A program made the position numbers and the translations under genes. DNA of 64,000 bases from Porphyridium purpureum (Eukaryota > Rhodophyta > Bangiophyceae > Porphyridiales > Porphyridiaceae), in contig VRMN01000019.1 of NCBI GenBank assembly GCA_008690995.1, forward strand, positions 1 to 64,000, given 5' to 3'. The first letter of the stretch is position 1, and each line of letters starts with the position of its first letter. The notes beneath the pieces were generated by a model. It was not told the origin of the DNA, did not search any database, and was given only the letters and a program-made list of their open reading frames with translations. This document shows positions 10,501-19,982 of the stretch, one piece after another.

Positions 10501-11457
10501 ATGGATTCTGAGGGAATGGACGTGCAGGGCCTGCAGGGCGGCGCGTCGTGGATTGAAGCTTTCAACCAGCTTCATGCTCGTATCGGAGGACAAGAAATGA
10601 TGATTGTGCAGCTGCAGGAGGGAAACCGCCTCTTGCAGGAGATGCTGCAGAATGTGATGCATCAGGCATCTGTGTCAGCTGGTCCCGGCGAAACGGAAAG
10701 GACCGTTGCATCGCTGATTGGACGCAGCTTGAGGAAATACGACGGACAGCGCGACAAACTCGTTGTGAACGAGTGGTTGTCGAGGATGAAGCAAGACTTG
10801 GACATGTGCATGCCAGCTGGAGCGCTGGAGTCGCAGAAGGTGATCGTAGCGTCGCGCTTCTTTGAGAAGGATGCCGCGCTTCTGTGGGCAGCTCGCCCTG
10901 AGGAACAGAGGATGGCATTGGCCGAGTCCGGTTGGAATGCGTTCGCGAGCTTCGTGAGGACGGCATTTGAGCCGCCGCAGGCATACCTGACTGCTCGAAC
11001 GAACTTGTATCAGCTGAAGCAGGGCAAGATGACTGTTGCTGAGTTTGAGCAGCGCCTGAGGATGGTGGCTCTGTCCGTGGATAATGTGACAGATGCCGAG
11101 CTCAACACCATCTTCACTCTCGGCCTGAAGGAGAGGCTTCGCCTTGAGGTGGCGCGTCAGGACACGAAGACGCTGGAAGAGTCGCTGAGGGCGGCGTTGG
11201 CTGCGGAGCAGGTTGGTAGGTTTGGAGGAGACATGAGGGAGGCTTTTCATGGCGCCTCGAGTCCAGACTACCGGAACAGCTCGTCGTATGCCGGGACGGC
11301 GCCAATGGATTTGGGCGTCGTGGAGAAACGCCAGCCGGAGAAGCGCAAGCGTGCGGACATGGGCAAAGTCAGATGCTACCATTGTGGGCAGCGCGGCCAC
11401 ATCAAACCCAATTGCCCAAAGCGGAACGGGCACTTGGCGGGAGGCCCGGAAAACTAA
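10501..11457 (+). CDS. gag: Copia A gag (capsid/nucleocapsid-like) protein
   Basis: This is a 318-codon gag protein. The core has the usual helical retrotransposon capsid-like pattern (LRKYDG...NEWLSRMKQDL, KDAALLWA, ...FEQRLRMVALSV). A CCHC zinc knuckle of the form CYHCGQRGHIKPNC lies near the C-terminus. The ATG lies about 10 bases after the primer-binding site. It overlaps the pol frame by about 85 bases, in a different frame, as in LTR elements that use programmed frameshifting. Confidence 0.88.
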   Translation: MDSEGMDVQGLQGGASWIEAFNQLHARIGGQEMMIVQLQEGNRLLQEMLQNVMHQASVSAGPGETERTVASLIGRSLRKYDGQRDKLVVNEWLSRMKQDLDMCMPAGALESQKVIVASRFFEKDAALLWAARPEEQRMALAESGWNAFASFVRTAFEPPQAYLTARTNLYQLKQGKMTVAEFEQRLRMVALSVDNVTDAELNTIFTLGLKERLRLEVARQDTKTLEESLRAALAAEQVGRFGGDMREAFHGASSPDYRNSSSYAGTAPMDLGVVEKRQPEKRKRADMGKVRCYHCGQRGHIKPNCPKRNGHLAGGPEN

Positions 11458-14400
11458 AACCTCGAGGGAGAAGTTGGGAGGTGCACTCGAGGGGAACGGA
11501 ACCTCCCGGGATGGGCTTTGTAGGTGAGGTCTGGCGCGCTGATGCGGCGTCGAGGTTGCTCTACAAGCGTGGAACTTTAGATGGCGAGTCTGTCCAATTT
11601 CTGGTGGACAGCGGAGCATCGCACAATTTTCTTGGATCTCGCTTTGTCGGCAGATTTGAAGGGCGCGAGAACGGAATGGTCAAGCTTGCGGGTGGGCAAA
11701 GTGTCTCAGTGCATGGCCCGGTGTCGCAGCATGTTGATCTTGGGTTCTGGAAAGGGCCGGTCAAGTTTTATGTCGGACCGCTGCAAATGGATGCAATCCT
11801 CGGGTGGGACTGGCTGAGTCGCGTGAACCCGAGGATTGATTGGCAGAGGGGTTCGATGGACTTGGAACTTAAAAATGTGGAAGATTGTGCGATGGTGAAT
11901 GTCGTGGACGCTCTTTCCGAGTCAAGCGGAAATCAAGCGTACGATGGAGAAGAGGAGAGTGCCAGTGAAGAGGTCGAAGGAAAGATGGCCGGGATGGAAC
12001 ATGCGTTGACTCACATGCCGATGCGGGATGATTGTGAGACGTGTGTTGTGGCCAAGATCAAGAGCCGACCAGCAAGAAGGCTGGAGAAGGACTTGTCCAC
12101 TTTGTCGTTCAATGACGAAGTTGGGATCGACCTGGTGGAGCCCGGACGTAACGTGGAAGCCATCGATGGAGCGAAGTACATACTGACGCACATCGATAGA
12201 GCGACGAGGTGGGCCACACTGGCAGGATTGAGAGCCAAAACGCATACGGCGGTTGCTGAAGCTTGGACAAGCGTGCAAGCCGGGCGAGGATGGCCAAAGG
12301 TACTGAGGACAGATGATGGAAACGAGTTCAGGGGAAATGTGAGCAATTTGGTACGGGAGAATCTCGTGAAGCATGAGATTGGCGTCCCACATAGACCGAA
12401 TAGCCACGCTGAACAGGAACGTTTCCATCATACTTTGAATCAGGGGGTACGAGCAAATCTCCTGCAGTCTGGGCTGGGAAAGCGGTGGTTTTTGCATGCC
12501 GCTCAGCATTTCGTCTTCATGTTCAATCGGCTGCACCCAGACAAGAGGTCTGGGAAGTCTCCGTATGAAATGAGGTACGGTGAGAGATGGAAGCGGGGGA
12601 AGGTAGCAGTACCATTTGGGTGCAAGGTGGTTTTCAAGAATGATCAACCTGAGAACAAGTATGCACCCAGAGGAAAGATTGGAGTCCTTGTTGGGGTTGC
12701 GGAGCATCCGCTGGCAATCTGGGTCCTTCCTCAGGAGGAGTGGACGAGTGCGGCACCGAAGCTGACTCGCACTCAGGACTTCAAGGCGTTCCCTGAAGTG
12801 TTTCCAATGCGGACTTTGGAAACAAGGGATGACGAGGAGGTCTCGGCACGTGAGGGTGAAATCGACTTTCACCCTAGGCAGGAAGAACCGGATAGTCAAG
12901 AGACTATGGTGTTGCCTACGAATACGGCCGAGGCGCGTGTATCCGGGAACTTGGAGGAGGACGTTCCCCTACCTATTGGAAGAAGGGGGAAACGAAAACC
13001 CAGTGTAGCTTGGAGCCGGGAAGAGGATCAGGCCATCATGGATGGCTTACGGCTCTTTGGCTGGGGGAAGTGGGAAAGAACTCTGCAAGAATACAAGGCA
13101 GTGTTCCGCAATTCAAGAAACGGAAAGGATGTGCGAGCCCGGGCCCATAATATGGGCCTCTCGGAGGAAAATTGGAAGCAACGCGCAGGAGTTGCTCCAG
13201 AAACACCGCAATTGAACTTGACAACTTTGTTGCAGACGAGCCAAGCTCTGGCTTCTTCGGCTGGAAGAGAAGCCATGCAAAAAGAAGTGGACTTGATGAT
13301 CCGATTCAAGGTATGGGATGAGCAACCTATTTCAAGGGAAGAAGCTCTCAAGGTCCCAGGCGCACGATTTGTGCGGACACACTTTATATTCGGATTGAAG
13401 TTCGCTGAGCTTCCGGAGGAGTTTCGCAAGGTCAAGTGTCGGCTTGTTGCTGGTGGAAATAGGATTTGGGATGCCTCAGGGAAGGTCACTCAGGATGTGT
13501 TTGACTATGAGGTGCCCGCGGGCCTGTCTGCAATCAGAATGCTGATAGCTTTGGCCGCGATCCTGGGATTGAAAATCGTGTCGTTCGATGTGACGTCGGC
13601 GTACTTACACGCTGACTTGTCAGGACCACCGACGTTTGCCATGTTGCCCCGTCACGTTCCAGGAGGAGGTGATGGACTTGTCGTTCGCTTAAGGAGGGCG
13701 CTTTATGGCTTGCCAAGAAGCGGGTCTGACTTTTCCATCGATGCCCGCAGAAGACTTCAGAAGTTCGGGTGGGATTTGATTCACGGCGAGAAGAATGTAT
13801 ACGTAAAAAAGATGGCGGGAAGTGCATCTGTTGCACTCTTGGCCTTGTATGTCGATGATGGCCTGCTCGCGTGTGCCGAGAAGGATCGGGGTGAGATATT
13901 TCGAGAGTTGAGGTCAGAGTTCCTCATTGAGAAGGAGCCAGAAGTCCTCTCGGAAGGTACCCCGTTGAGGTTCCTAGGTCTCACGATCTCGGAGTCGGCG
14001 GCACGGCTTTCGTTGGATCATGATCACTACCAAGCTTTGGTGGTGAAGGAATTCGAAGAAGAACTTGGGCAGGTGCTGCGAGCAGTGAAGTCACCAGGCG
14101 AGAAGATGAATGCTGACGCTGTATTGGATGTTCAAGTCGAACATGGGCATCTGAAAATACGCGAGCATTTTGGGAGGCTGCTGTGGTTGGCCAGGACGGT
14201 CAGACCGGATATCTCCTACGCAGTTGGAGTGGTGGCTCGGTATGTGGATAGCTGGAACGTCGCAGCTGAGAGACTCCTGGTTCGCGTCATGCAATACTTG
14301 AAGGTGCCTCGTGAGCCACTTGAGTATTTGCGGATGACGTCATTGAAGATCAGCGACGTAAGCGTCTTGGGTTATGCTGATGCCGACTTCGCTGGGTGTC

Positions 14401-14873
14401 CGGAAACGCGCAAGTCGACGTCTGGACGAGTGACGTACTTGGTCGCGGGTGGAAACAAGTATCTGGTCGATTGGAGCTCCAGAAGGCAACGCTTTGTGAG
14501 CTCTTCGACCTCTGAGTCGGAAATGGCCGCTCTGGAAGAGGCGGTGCAGTTATCCTTGTTTCCGGCATTGTCGTTTCTTCGAAGCGTGCAAGAGGGGGAT
14601 TATGCGTTGACCCTGCTTTGTGATAGTCAAGTTGTTCTCCGTGCGGTCGAGATGGGCTACTCGCCAAAGTTGCATCACATGGCAGTGACCAGAGCCACGG
14701 ACTTGGCGTGGATACACCAAGTTTGCGAGAAGCAAAAGCTGGTGAGATTGGAATATGTGAGGACGGGGGAAAACGTGTCCGACTTGATGACAAAACCTTT
14801 GTTTCCGGAAGGTCATATCAGGTGTTGGACTATGTTACGCGTCCCTCAGATCGGAAGGAGGAGCATGGATTAA
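11373..14873 (+). CDS. pol: Copia A pol polyprotein with Myb/SANT-like linker
   Basis: The order of domains is: aspartic protease (LVDSGASHNFLG); integrase zinc region (HALTHMP, then CETCVVAK) and catalytic core (VGIDLVEPG, LRTDDGNEF, NSHAEQERFHHTLNQ); a linker of about 200 residues; copia reverse transcriptase (FDVTSAYLHADL, RALYGLPRSGSDF, LYVDDGLLAC); and RNase H (GYADADFAG, STSESEMAALEEA, LLCDSQVVLRAV). The linker contains an acid-starting helix-turn-helix of the Myb/SANT type, residues about 547-595, with W547 and W567 spaced as in Myb repeats and a basic third helix (GKDVRARAHNMG). The frame is open throughout. Confidence 0.9.
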   Translation: MLPLWAARPHQTQLPKAERALGGRPGKLKPRGRSWEVHSRGTEPPGMGFVGEVWRADAASRLLYKRGTLDGESVQFLVDSGASHNFLGSRFVGRFEGRENGMVKLAGGQSVSVHGPVSQHVDLGFWKGPVKFYVGPLQMDAILGWDWLSRVNPRIDWQRGSMDLELKNVEDCAMVNVVDALSESSGNQAYDGEEESASEEVEGKMAGMEHALTHMPMRDDCETCVVAKIKSRPARRLEKDLSTLSFNDEVGIDLVEPGRNVEAIDGAKYILTHIDRATRWATLAGLRAKTHTAVAEAWTSVQAGRGWPKVLRTDDGNEFRGNVSNLVRENLVKHEIGVPHRPNSHAEQERFHHTLNQGVRANLLQSGLGKRWFLHAAQHFVFMFNRLHPDKRSGKSPYEMRYGERWKRGKVAVPFGCKVVFKNDQPENKYAPRGKIGVLVGVAEHPLAIWVLPQEEWTSAAPKLTRTQDFKAFPEVFPMRTLETRDDEEVSAREGEIDFHPRQEEPDSQETMVLPTNTAEARVSGNLEEDVPLPIGRRGKRKPSVAWSREEDQAIMDGLRLFGWGKWERTLQEYKAVFRNSRNGKDVRARAHNMGLSEENWKQRAGVAPETPQLNLTTLLQTSQALASSAGREAMQKEVDLMIRFKVWDEQPISREEALKVPGARFVRTHFIFGLKFAELPEEFRKVKCRLVAGGNRIWDASGKVTQDVFDYEVPAGLSAIRMLIALAAILGLKIVSFDVTSAYLHADLSGPPTFAMLPRHVPGGGDGLVVRLRRALYGLPRSGSDFSIDARRRLQKFGWDLIHGEKNVYVKKMAGSASVALLALYVDDGLLACAEKDRGEIFRELRSEFLIEKEPEVLSEGTPLRFLGLTISESAARLSLDHDHYQALVVKEFEEELGQVLRAVKSPGEKMNADAVLDVQVEHGHLKIREHFGRLLWLARTVRPDISYAVGVVARYVDSWNVAAERLLVRVMQYLKVPREPLEYLRMTSLKISDVSVLGYADADFAGCPETRKSTSGRVTYLVAGGNKYLVDWSSRRQRFVSSSTSESEMAALEEAVQLSLFPALSFLRSVQEGDYALTLLCDSQVVLRAVEMGYSPKLHHMAVTRATDLAWIHQVCEKQKLVRLEYVRTGENVSDLMTKPLFPEGHIRCWTMLRVPQIGRRSMD
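14851..14865 (+). promoter_or_regulatory. Polypurine tract of copia A
   Basis: The purine-rich GGAAGGAGGAG sits directly before the right LTR, where plus-strand DNA synthesis of LTR elements is primed. Confidence 0.75.
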
Positions 14874-15672
14874 AAGTGTTCCGGTCCGAGAGACGCCCTG
14901 GGTGTACACCCGGAGGTACGGCGTCTCGGAATTGTTTGAGGTACAGGGGCTTTTTCGCCCGCGTGGTTTTTTACCCTGTACCTCTGGTTTTGTGCATTGT
15001 TGTCTTTCGCCCCGAGGAGCCGGAGTCGCGTGTCCGAGGGAAGCAGGAGCCGCTTGGCGGCCGGCCAGCACCCATTGAGCCGCTTGCTGACGTGGCTGGC
15101 TGTGGCTTCGTTCCGTGGAACGAACGGAGGAAAGCCCAGCCTTTTGGGAGAAATAATTTCTCCCTTCCGCGTCAAGGACAGCAAGGACGGCGGGGTATAT
15201 AATGGGCGCGGGCCCGTGCGGTTCCCCGGATTTCTAGAGAGCGGAAGAAGTAGAGGCAAGGGAGAAGGACACAGAGAATAAAAGGAAGAGTTGTTCTTTG
15301 GTGTCGGGTGCCTGGGCGTGGTCGTCGGAAGGCGTGGGGCCTTTTGCTGAGCCTGTGTAGCAGAGCCAGCAGCACATCGTGTCTGGGGGGTTTCGGTGCT
15401 CTTAGAGCACTGAAGGCAGACGGCGGCTTTGTCCGTTACGACACCCTGCCCCTGTCGAGACCGGTGCTGTCTGTGCCGACGCGAAAGGCAATAGTAGAGG
15501 CCCTATACGCTGGATTTTCCACGCCCCGGGTATTCGTCGTCTGTGTTGTGTGCGTCGTGTGGTTGTGTTCTCTGTGCTGTGTGCGTCGTGTTGCTGGGGT
15601 TCGGTCATCTGAGAAGGGTTGTGTCATCCGGGTTCGTGCGCTTGTCATCATCAAGCGTGCGAGAATTTAAAG
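14866..15672 (+). repeat. Right LTR of copia A
   Basis: This 807-bp copy of the left LTR has about two differences by eye and keeps all four hairpins, the TATA box and AATAAA. The target duplication follows at 15673. Confidence 0.92.
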
Positions 15673-15773
15673 ATAACCATGTACTATAGTCCAACGCAAC
15701 TGTACTGTAGCCCGAAGCAACTGTACTATGGTATGGCCGAACCGCAGGGCCCACCCTACCTGAAAAACGCCTC
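15673..15773. repeat. 596-bp tandem repeat, unit 1, right part
   Basis: This is the continuation of unit 1 after the copia insertion. It carries the dispersed 100-bp sequence (GAAGCAACTGTACTATGGTA ... GAAAAACGCCTC) and ends at TAACCCC, where unit 2 begins. Confidence 0.85.
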
Positions 15774-16369
15774 TAACCCCACCGCGCCCCACCGCGCCCC
15801 ACCGCGCCCCACCGCGCCGACTGCGCCTGCGCCCGCGCCCGCCCAACCTCGCCCCATCATTCGCGCCCCTCGTCTCTCGCCCCACGCCGGCGCCACTCTT
15901 CGCTCCCTCGCCGGCCGCACAACCCGCCAATCGCTCAATGCGCACGGCGTCCTCAGGTCGACTTGAGCCCGCACTTCATCATATTTCAATGCCAATTTTC
16001 TATGCTCATGCATACTAACAAAATGCTACTGTTTTACTATGCTTCTTCACAACCAACATGGGATGCCCATGTAATGCATGACCATCAATTATTTTGGGTT
16101 CGTTCTTCTATGCTCGATTTCTCATACTAACACACTGGCATTTACCTATGAAAAAGCCAACTTTGGACACCAACCTCCAAGTATTTTCATATGACAACGA
16201 TATCTTTTTACTATACACATCGTAATTTTGGACTTTGGACGATCTGGTCTACTTGTTTTTACACATGTATAACCATGTACTATAGTCCAACGCAACTGTA
16301 CTGTAGCCCGAAGCAACTGTACTATGGTATGGCCGAACCGCAGGGCCCACCCTACCTGAAAAACGCCTC
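15774..16369. repeat. 596-bp tandem repeat, unit 2 (empty site)
   Basis: This is an uninterrupted copy of the unit: a C-rich mini-array (15777-15817), then sequence identical by eye to 9236-9671, then the 100-bp repeat. Where unit 1 carries copia A, this unit reads straight through ATAACCATGTACTATAG, so it preserves the pre-insertion target. It ends at TAACCCTAGAG (16370-16380). Confidence 0.9.
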
Positions 16370-16422
16370 TAACCCTAGAGTTCACTTTAAACTTCCTCAT
16401 TACAGTCTCACTTTGTTACAAA

Positions 16423-16612
16423 TCTCGCGCAAACGGTCGTTCCCTCAGACAAGCGCGCCAGCTTCCGCTACCATTACATTTAGCATGCATTGCAAAAGCA
16501 TGCGGCATTTCCGAGCTTATTTGATAGAGTACGTGAGATGTACACCTACATTTTAAAGGTACAGTCACACGGCGAGGAACCCTGGGGCGGGTGAGCCCAA
16601 AATCCACCACTA
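16423..16612. repeat. Dispersed repeat, second copy of 3536-3718
   Basis: This near-identical relative of 3536-3718 is followed directly by TAACCCTAGAG at 16611-16621. The helicase reading frame opens right after. Confidence 0.8.
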
Positions 16613-16781
16613 ACCCTAGAGTCCTGTGGTTGGCGCCCTTCAAAGCATTTTGAACTGTGCACTTGAGCAACCTACAACATCCACCGGAAACACACGGCCA
16701 GCTGCACGCGAATTTTTGCGCTCGCACGCGCTCCAGCAAGTGAGTGACCGAAACGGAGAGCCATCAAGTATCCACGACGAA

Positions 16782-19700
16782 ATGTCTGGATCGCAGTCCG
16801 GCACGTGTTTGACCAGTCGCAGTGCCTTAACGATAAGTGAGTTGTCAGCCACGCAGCTCTGGGTTTTGAGAGCTGCGTGGGTTGTGAGGCTAATTGTGAA
16901 AGAGAAAGACCGGGAAATACAAACCTCAAACGACACGATTCTTTCCGACGTTCCCTGTGCGCAAGTACTGTACATGATGCACTCCGTCTTCAGAAGCGCG
17001 CAAGAGCCATCCACGTACGTGGCATGGAAAGCTATGGGCAATGGTTCCTGGATGCACTTAAAGACGGAAGTGCTGGTGCAAGCAAAGGTCTTTGGTAATT
17101 TGTACAATGGCTCCAGAGCGGCCGCTCGAGCTTTGGTTGCCCGAGTTCTTGGAGCGCGCGATAACTTTTCGGTCCGGGTGTTGTCGCAGCATAATACAAC
17201 GGCGCCAATGCTCGGTGAAATTATACTCGATGGCAGTGAACGACATGCAGCTCAGCCTGCGGAACTGCTCGCGAGCGCCAGACGCCAGAACATCGATTTC
17301 AACGCACTGAGCAATTTTGCATTACTTGCGTTCTCTGCCGCGTGTGCCCCGCCGCGAAAGTCAAGTATGGAAACTTTTGTTCTCGCTAGCCGAAGTGTTG
17401 GAAATTCACTTAGACCTGTTTTAAATACTCGTGTAGTGAGAGTTGTCGAGGTTGTTGAGAAGAAATTGGGTCGCGCGCTTGCAACTGAAACTGTTGAGCA
17501 TCTTCCAACTGAGGAAGTCGCAGAAGTGCTGCTTATCATGCATTGGATTGCGAGTGCATATATTGACGAGATACTTGGCCAGCAAAATCAGGGGCAAAAT
17601 GTACCTGAGAGCATTGACTTTCGAAACTTTGGGGCCTGCGCCAGCAGAACGACTTGTGCAGCACTTAATCCGGAGGAGTGGATTGCACAAGTAGAATGTG
17701 CTGTTGGGCAGTTCTGCGCCGTACCCATGACCTTACGGGACTTGCGCAATCTTTACTTGCATTGCGTACGAGACAACGCTGACGCTTTCCGAGGAATTGC
17801 CGCCCCGCAAGGGATACAGCCCGTAGACACACCTGCGCAAAAGTACAAGATCCGCGGCGCAGGTCACTCGCTTGCGACAGACGCCGCATTCTACCTGGCT
17901 TCAGTAAAAGACGAAGACTGGTTTGCATTCACAGTGGAATGTCGCGACGCATGGCTTGCACTGATTGGCGCGGAAACTCACGCTTCGTCACGGATGGGCT
18001 CCGTGCATCCGAGAGAGCGTTCGCTCGGAGAATGGGCCTCACTGGCGGGTTTGACGCCAGACACATTGCTCCGTGATGTATATGGTAGCGCTTCCGTCGC
18101 CAGCCCGCAAGCAAGGAAGCAGCTTGAAATGCTGAACGAAATTCTGATGGACAAGAACGTTTGCGTACAGTATCCTTGCGGAAGTGGTAAGTCAGCATCA
18201 TACTTGTGCATGGAGAAAGTCGTTCGCTTGCAAGGTGCCTTTGTTCTGCTTTTGGTACCGCTTCGCGTTTCCATGTTTGCTGCATTGCAGGAGGCAAGAA
18301 GTAGAAGGATTGAAGCCGTTGACTTGTACTCATGTACCGAGCGTTCGCATGGCGGCCTCGTCGTCACCAGCATGGATGCACTTGCATCACAACGTGCAGC
18401 TCTTAGACGCATTGCAGAACGCATCGCACTCGTTGTCGTGGACGAGAGTCACGTCGTACTAGAACATAGCTCGTTCCGCGAGTCAATGTCCGTCAAGCTG
18501 AGCGCGTCGCTTTTGACGAAATCCTGCTTTGTATTTCTCAGTGCGACGATAAGTGAAGATGCTGCTGCGTTCGTTGCCAAAGAGTTTGGTGTGACCATCG
18601 ACTCCTTTTTGCGTGCACGACCACTTCGAGAATCATTGAACATCAGCGTGACAGAGTTTGGCACGAGCGCAATCTGCACTCAACAGATTACGGCCGCCAT
18701 CCAGGAAAATGCGCTTGCTCGTCGTGGGCGTGCACTGATAATGTGTGCTACTCATGCAGAAGCCGACACATGGTTTGACGAAATGAGAAAGTCTTACTCA
18801 GATGCATGTTACAAACTGACAGCACGTGAAGCTCTCGACGCTGAGGCATTGCAGCAAGCGCGGGTAATCGTTGGCACATCCGCTGTGAGCTCATCGCTGA
18901 ATTGCAAATCTGTTTTGTACTGCGCCGTGATGCGCGGAGCACATTCACTCAGCCAAGTGGTCCAAGCATGGGGCAGAGTTGGTCGCGACGGTGAGCACGC
19001 CCGCTGCGAATTTTTCTTCGACAGAAATTTCCAGAACGCATTGGACCAGCGTGACAGCCCGAGCATTCGCCAGGTTCCAGGTTTTGAGCGCGACCCTTGG
19101 CATAGTAAAGCCGGTCTACGGCGCTTCGTTGAGAGTGCACTTGACTTATCCTCTCACGAAGTTCACAGCGTGCTCAACCTTTTAACCACTCGCTCCATGG
19201 TGACTCAGACAGCCAACCCAGTGACGGTGCCGCAGCCAAGCTTGCACGAGATGGTGCGGCCAAGTACGCACGTGGTTGCAGAACCAAGTTCGGGCATGAT
19301 AGCGCAACCGACGTCGTACATGCTGGCCCAGCCAAGCTCGCACACGGTCGCAGCGCCAAGCTCGCACGTGATGGCGCAGCCCACTTCGCACGTGCCGGAG
19401 CAACCAACTTTGCACTTGCTCGCGCAGGCCAGCTCGCAGCAGCACGAGGCGACGCCACTGGCTAGCTCTGCACCAGCGCGCGCGCTGGGCGAGCAATTAC
19501 AGACGATCAGACAAGCAAGAGCGACATGGAATACTGCAATGTACAAATGCATCTGGTGCAGTGGTGTCACATGTCTTGGCACATGCCAGAATCCGAACAG
19601 GTTTCCCAACACCTGCCCATACTGTGGGTTTCGATACTCACGGTCATCTGCAGCGGCCCACGTCTCCTGCAGCAAACGGTCGGCCGGAAATATCATCAGA

Positions 19701-19982
19701 CCAAGACTCGCGCCAACCTTGGGCATGTGTTTCCGTTGTCTGGCCCCCACCGAAGTGTGCGAAAAGAAATGCGAAAAGGCTCCGAGCGCCTTAAAGCACA
19801 GAATGGAAGCCGTGTATCGGAAAGCTTTCTCCTTGATGGGCACTCCCGGATCTGGTGGAGCAGAAGAGTTGACCATCTTCTACACACACAAGCTGTGCGA
19901 ACTCGTGAGCTGGGAAGGCTTCGAGTTGTACAAGCGAGCGACAAAGCTCATGGCGAATGAATGGAGCCTTCAGAAAGTATAA
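16782..19982 (+). CDS. RecQ-like superfamily 2 helicase, telomere-linked-helicase type
   Basis: This predicted 1066-residue ATP-dependent DNA helicase starts at the first ATG of a frame open from 16626. Motifs: Walker A YPCGSGKS (464-471), DESH (554-557) in place of DEAH, SATIS (about 587), VGTSAVSSSLN, and RecQ-type motif VI QAWGRVGRDG (from 728). About 450 residues of unassigned sequence precede the helicase core. After it comes a spacer of about nine 8-residue repeats (AQPSSHVM-like, about 816-886). A Cys-rich tail follows (CIWC, CPYCGFRY...HVSC, CFRC), probably zinc-binding. Long N-terminus, RecQ core and Cys-rich tail together resemble the subtelomeric TLH helicases of fungi. That assignment is by memory of the family, not by search. 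The gene starts about 160 bases after a telomere-like junction motif. It looks intact. Confidence 0.75.
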   Translation: MSGSQSGTCLTSRSALTISELSATQLWVLRAAWVVRLIVKEKDREIQTSNDTILSDVPCAQVLYMMHSVFRSAQEPSTYVAWKAMGNGSWMHLKTEVLVQAKVFGNLYNGSRAAARALVARVLGARDNFSVRVLSQHNTTAPMLGEIILDGSERHAAQPAELLASARRQNIDFNALSNFALLAFSAACAPPRKSSMETFVLASRSVGNSLRPVLNTRVVRVVEVVEKKLGRALATETVEHLPTEEVAEVLLIMHWIASAYIDEILGQQNQGQNVPESIDFRNFGACASRTTCAALNPEEWIAQVECAVGQFCAVPMTLRDLRNLYLHCVRDNADAFRGIAAPQGIQPVDTPAQKYKIRGAGHSLATDAAFYLASVKDEDWFAFTVECRDAWLALIGAETHASSRMGSVHPRERSLGEWASLAGLTPDTLLRDVYGSASVASPQARKQLEMLNEILMDKNVCVQYPCGSGKSASYLCMEKVVRLQGAFVLLLVPLRVSMFAALQEARSRRIEAVDLYSCTERSHGGLVVTSMDALASQRAALRRIAERIALVVVDESHVVLEHSSFRESMSVKLSASLLTKSCFVFLSATISEDAAAFVAKEFGVTIDSFLRARPLRESLNISVTEFGTSAICTQQITAAIQENALARRGRALIMCATHAEADTWFDEMRKSYSDACYKLTAREALDAEALQQARVIVGTSAVSSSLNCKSVLYCAVMRGAHSLSQVVQAWGRVGRDGEHARCEFFFDRNFQNALDQRDSPSIRQVPGFERDPWHSKAGLRRFVESALDLSSHEVHSVLNLLTTRSMVTQTANPVTVPQPSLHEMVRPSTHVVAEPSSGMIAQPTSYMLAQPSSHTVAAPSSHVMAQPTSHVPEQPTLHLLAQASSQQHEATPLASSAPARALGEQLQTIRQARATWNTAMYKCIWCSGVTCLGTCQNPNRFPNTCPYCGFRYSRSSAAAHVSCSKRSAGNIIRPRLAPTLGMCFRCLAPTEVCEKKCEKAPSALKHRMEAVYRKAFSLMGTPGSGGAEELTIFYTHKLCELVSWEGFELYKRATKLMANEWSLQKV
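19225..19440 (+). repeat. 24-bp coding repeats in the helicase gene
   Basis: About nine tandem units of 24 bp encode variants of AQPSSHVM between the helicase core and the Cys-rich tail. Drift between units is moderate. The low-complexity Pro/Ser/Thr/His-rich stretch is probably a flexible linker. Confidence 0.8.

Larger units (their letters stand above)
9672..15672 (+). mobile_element. Ty1/copia LTR retrotransposon A, looks whole and young
   Basis: This 6-kb element has two 807-bp LTRs that differ at only about two positions, so the insertion is recent. Order: LTR, primer-binding site, gag, pol (protease, integrase, Myb-like linker, RT, RNase H), polypurine tract, LTR. It is flanked by a target duplication containing ATAACCA (9665-9671 and 15673-15679). 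An empty copy of the same target lies in the second tandem unit at about 16265-16280. Domain order (integrase before RT) places it in Ty1/copia. It appears unbroken. Confidence 0.92.
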
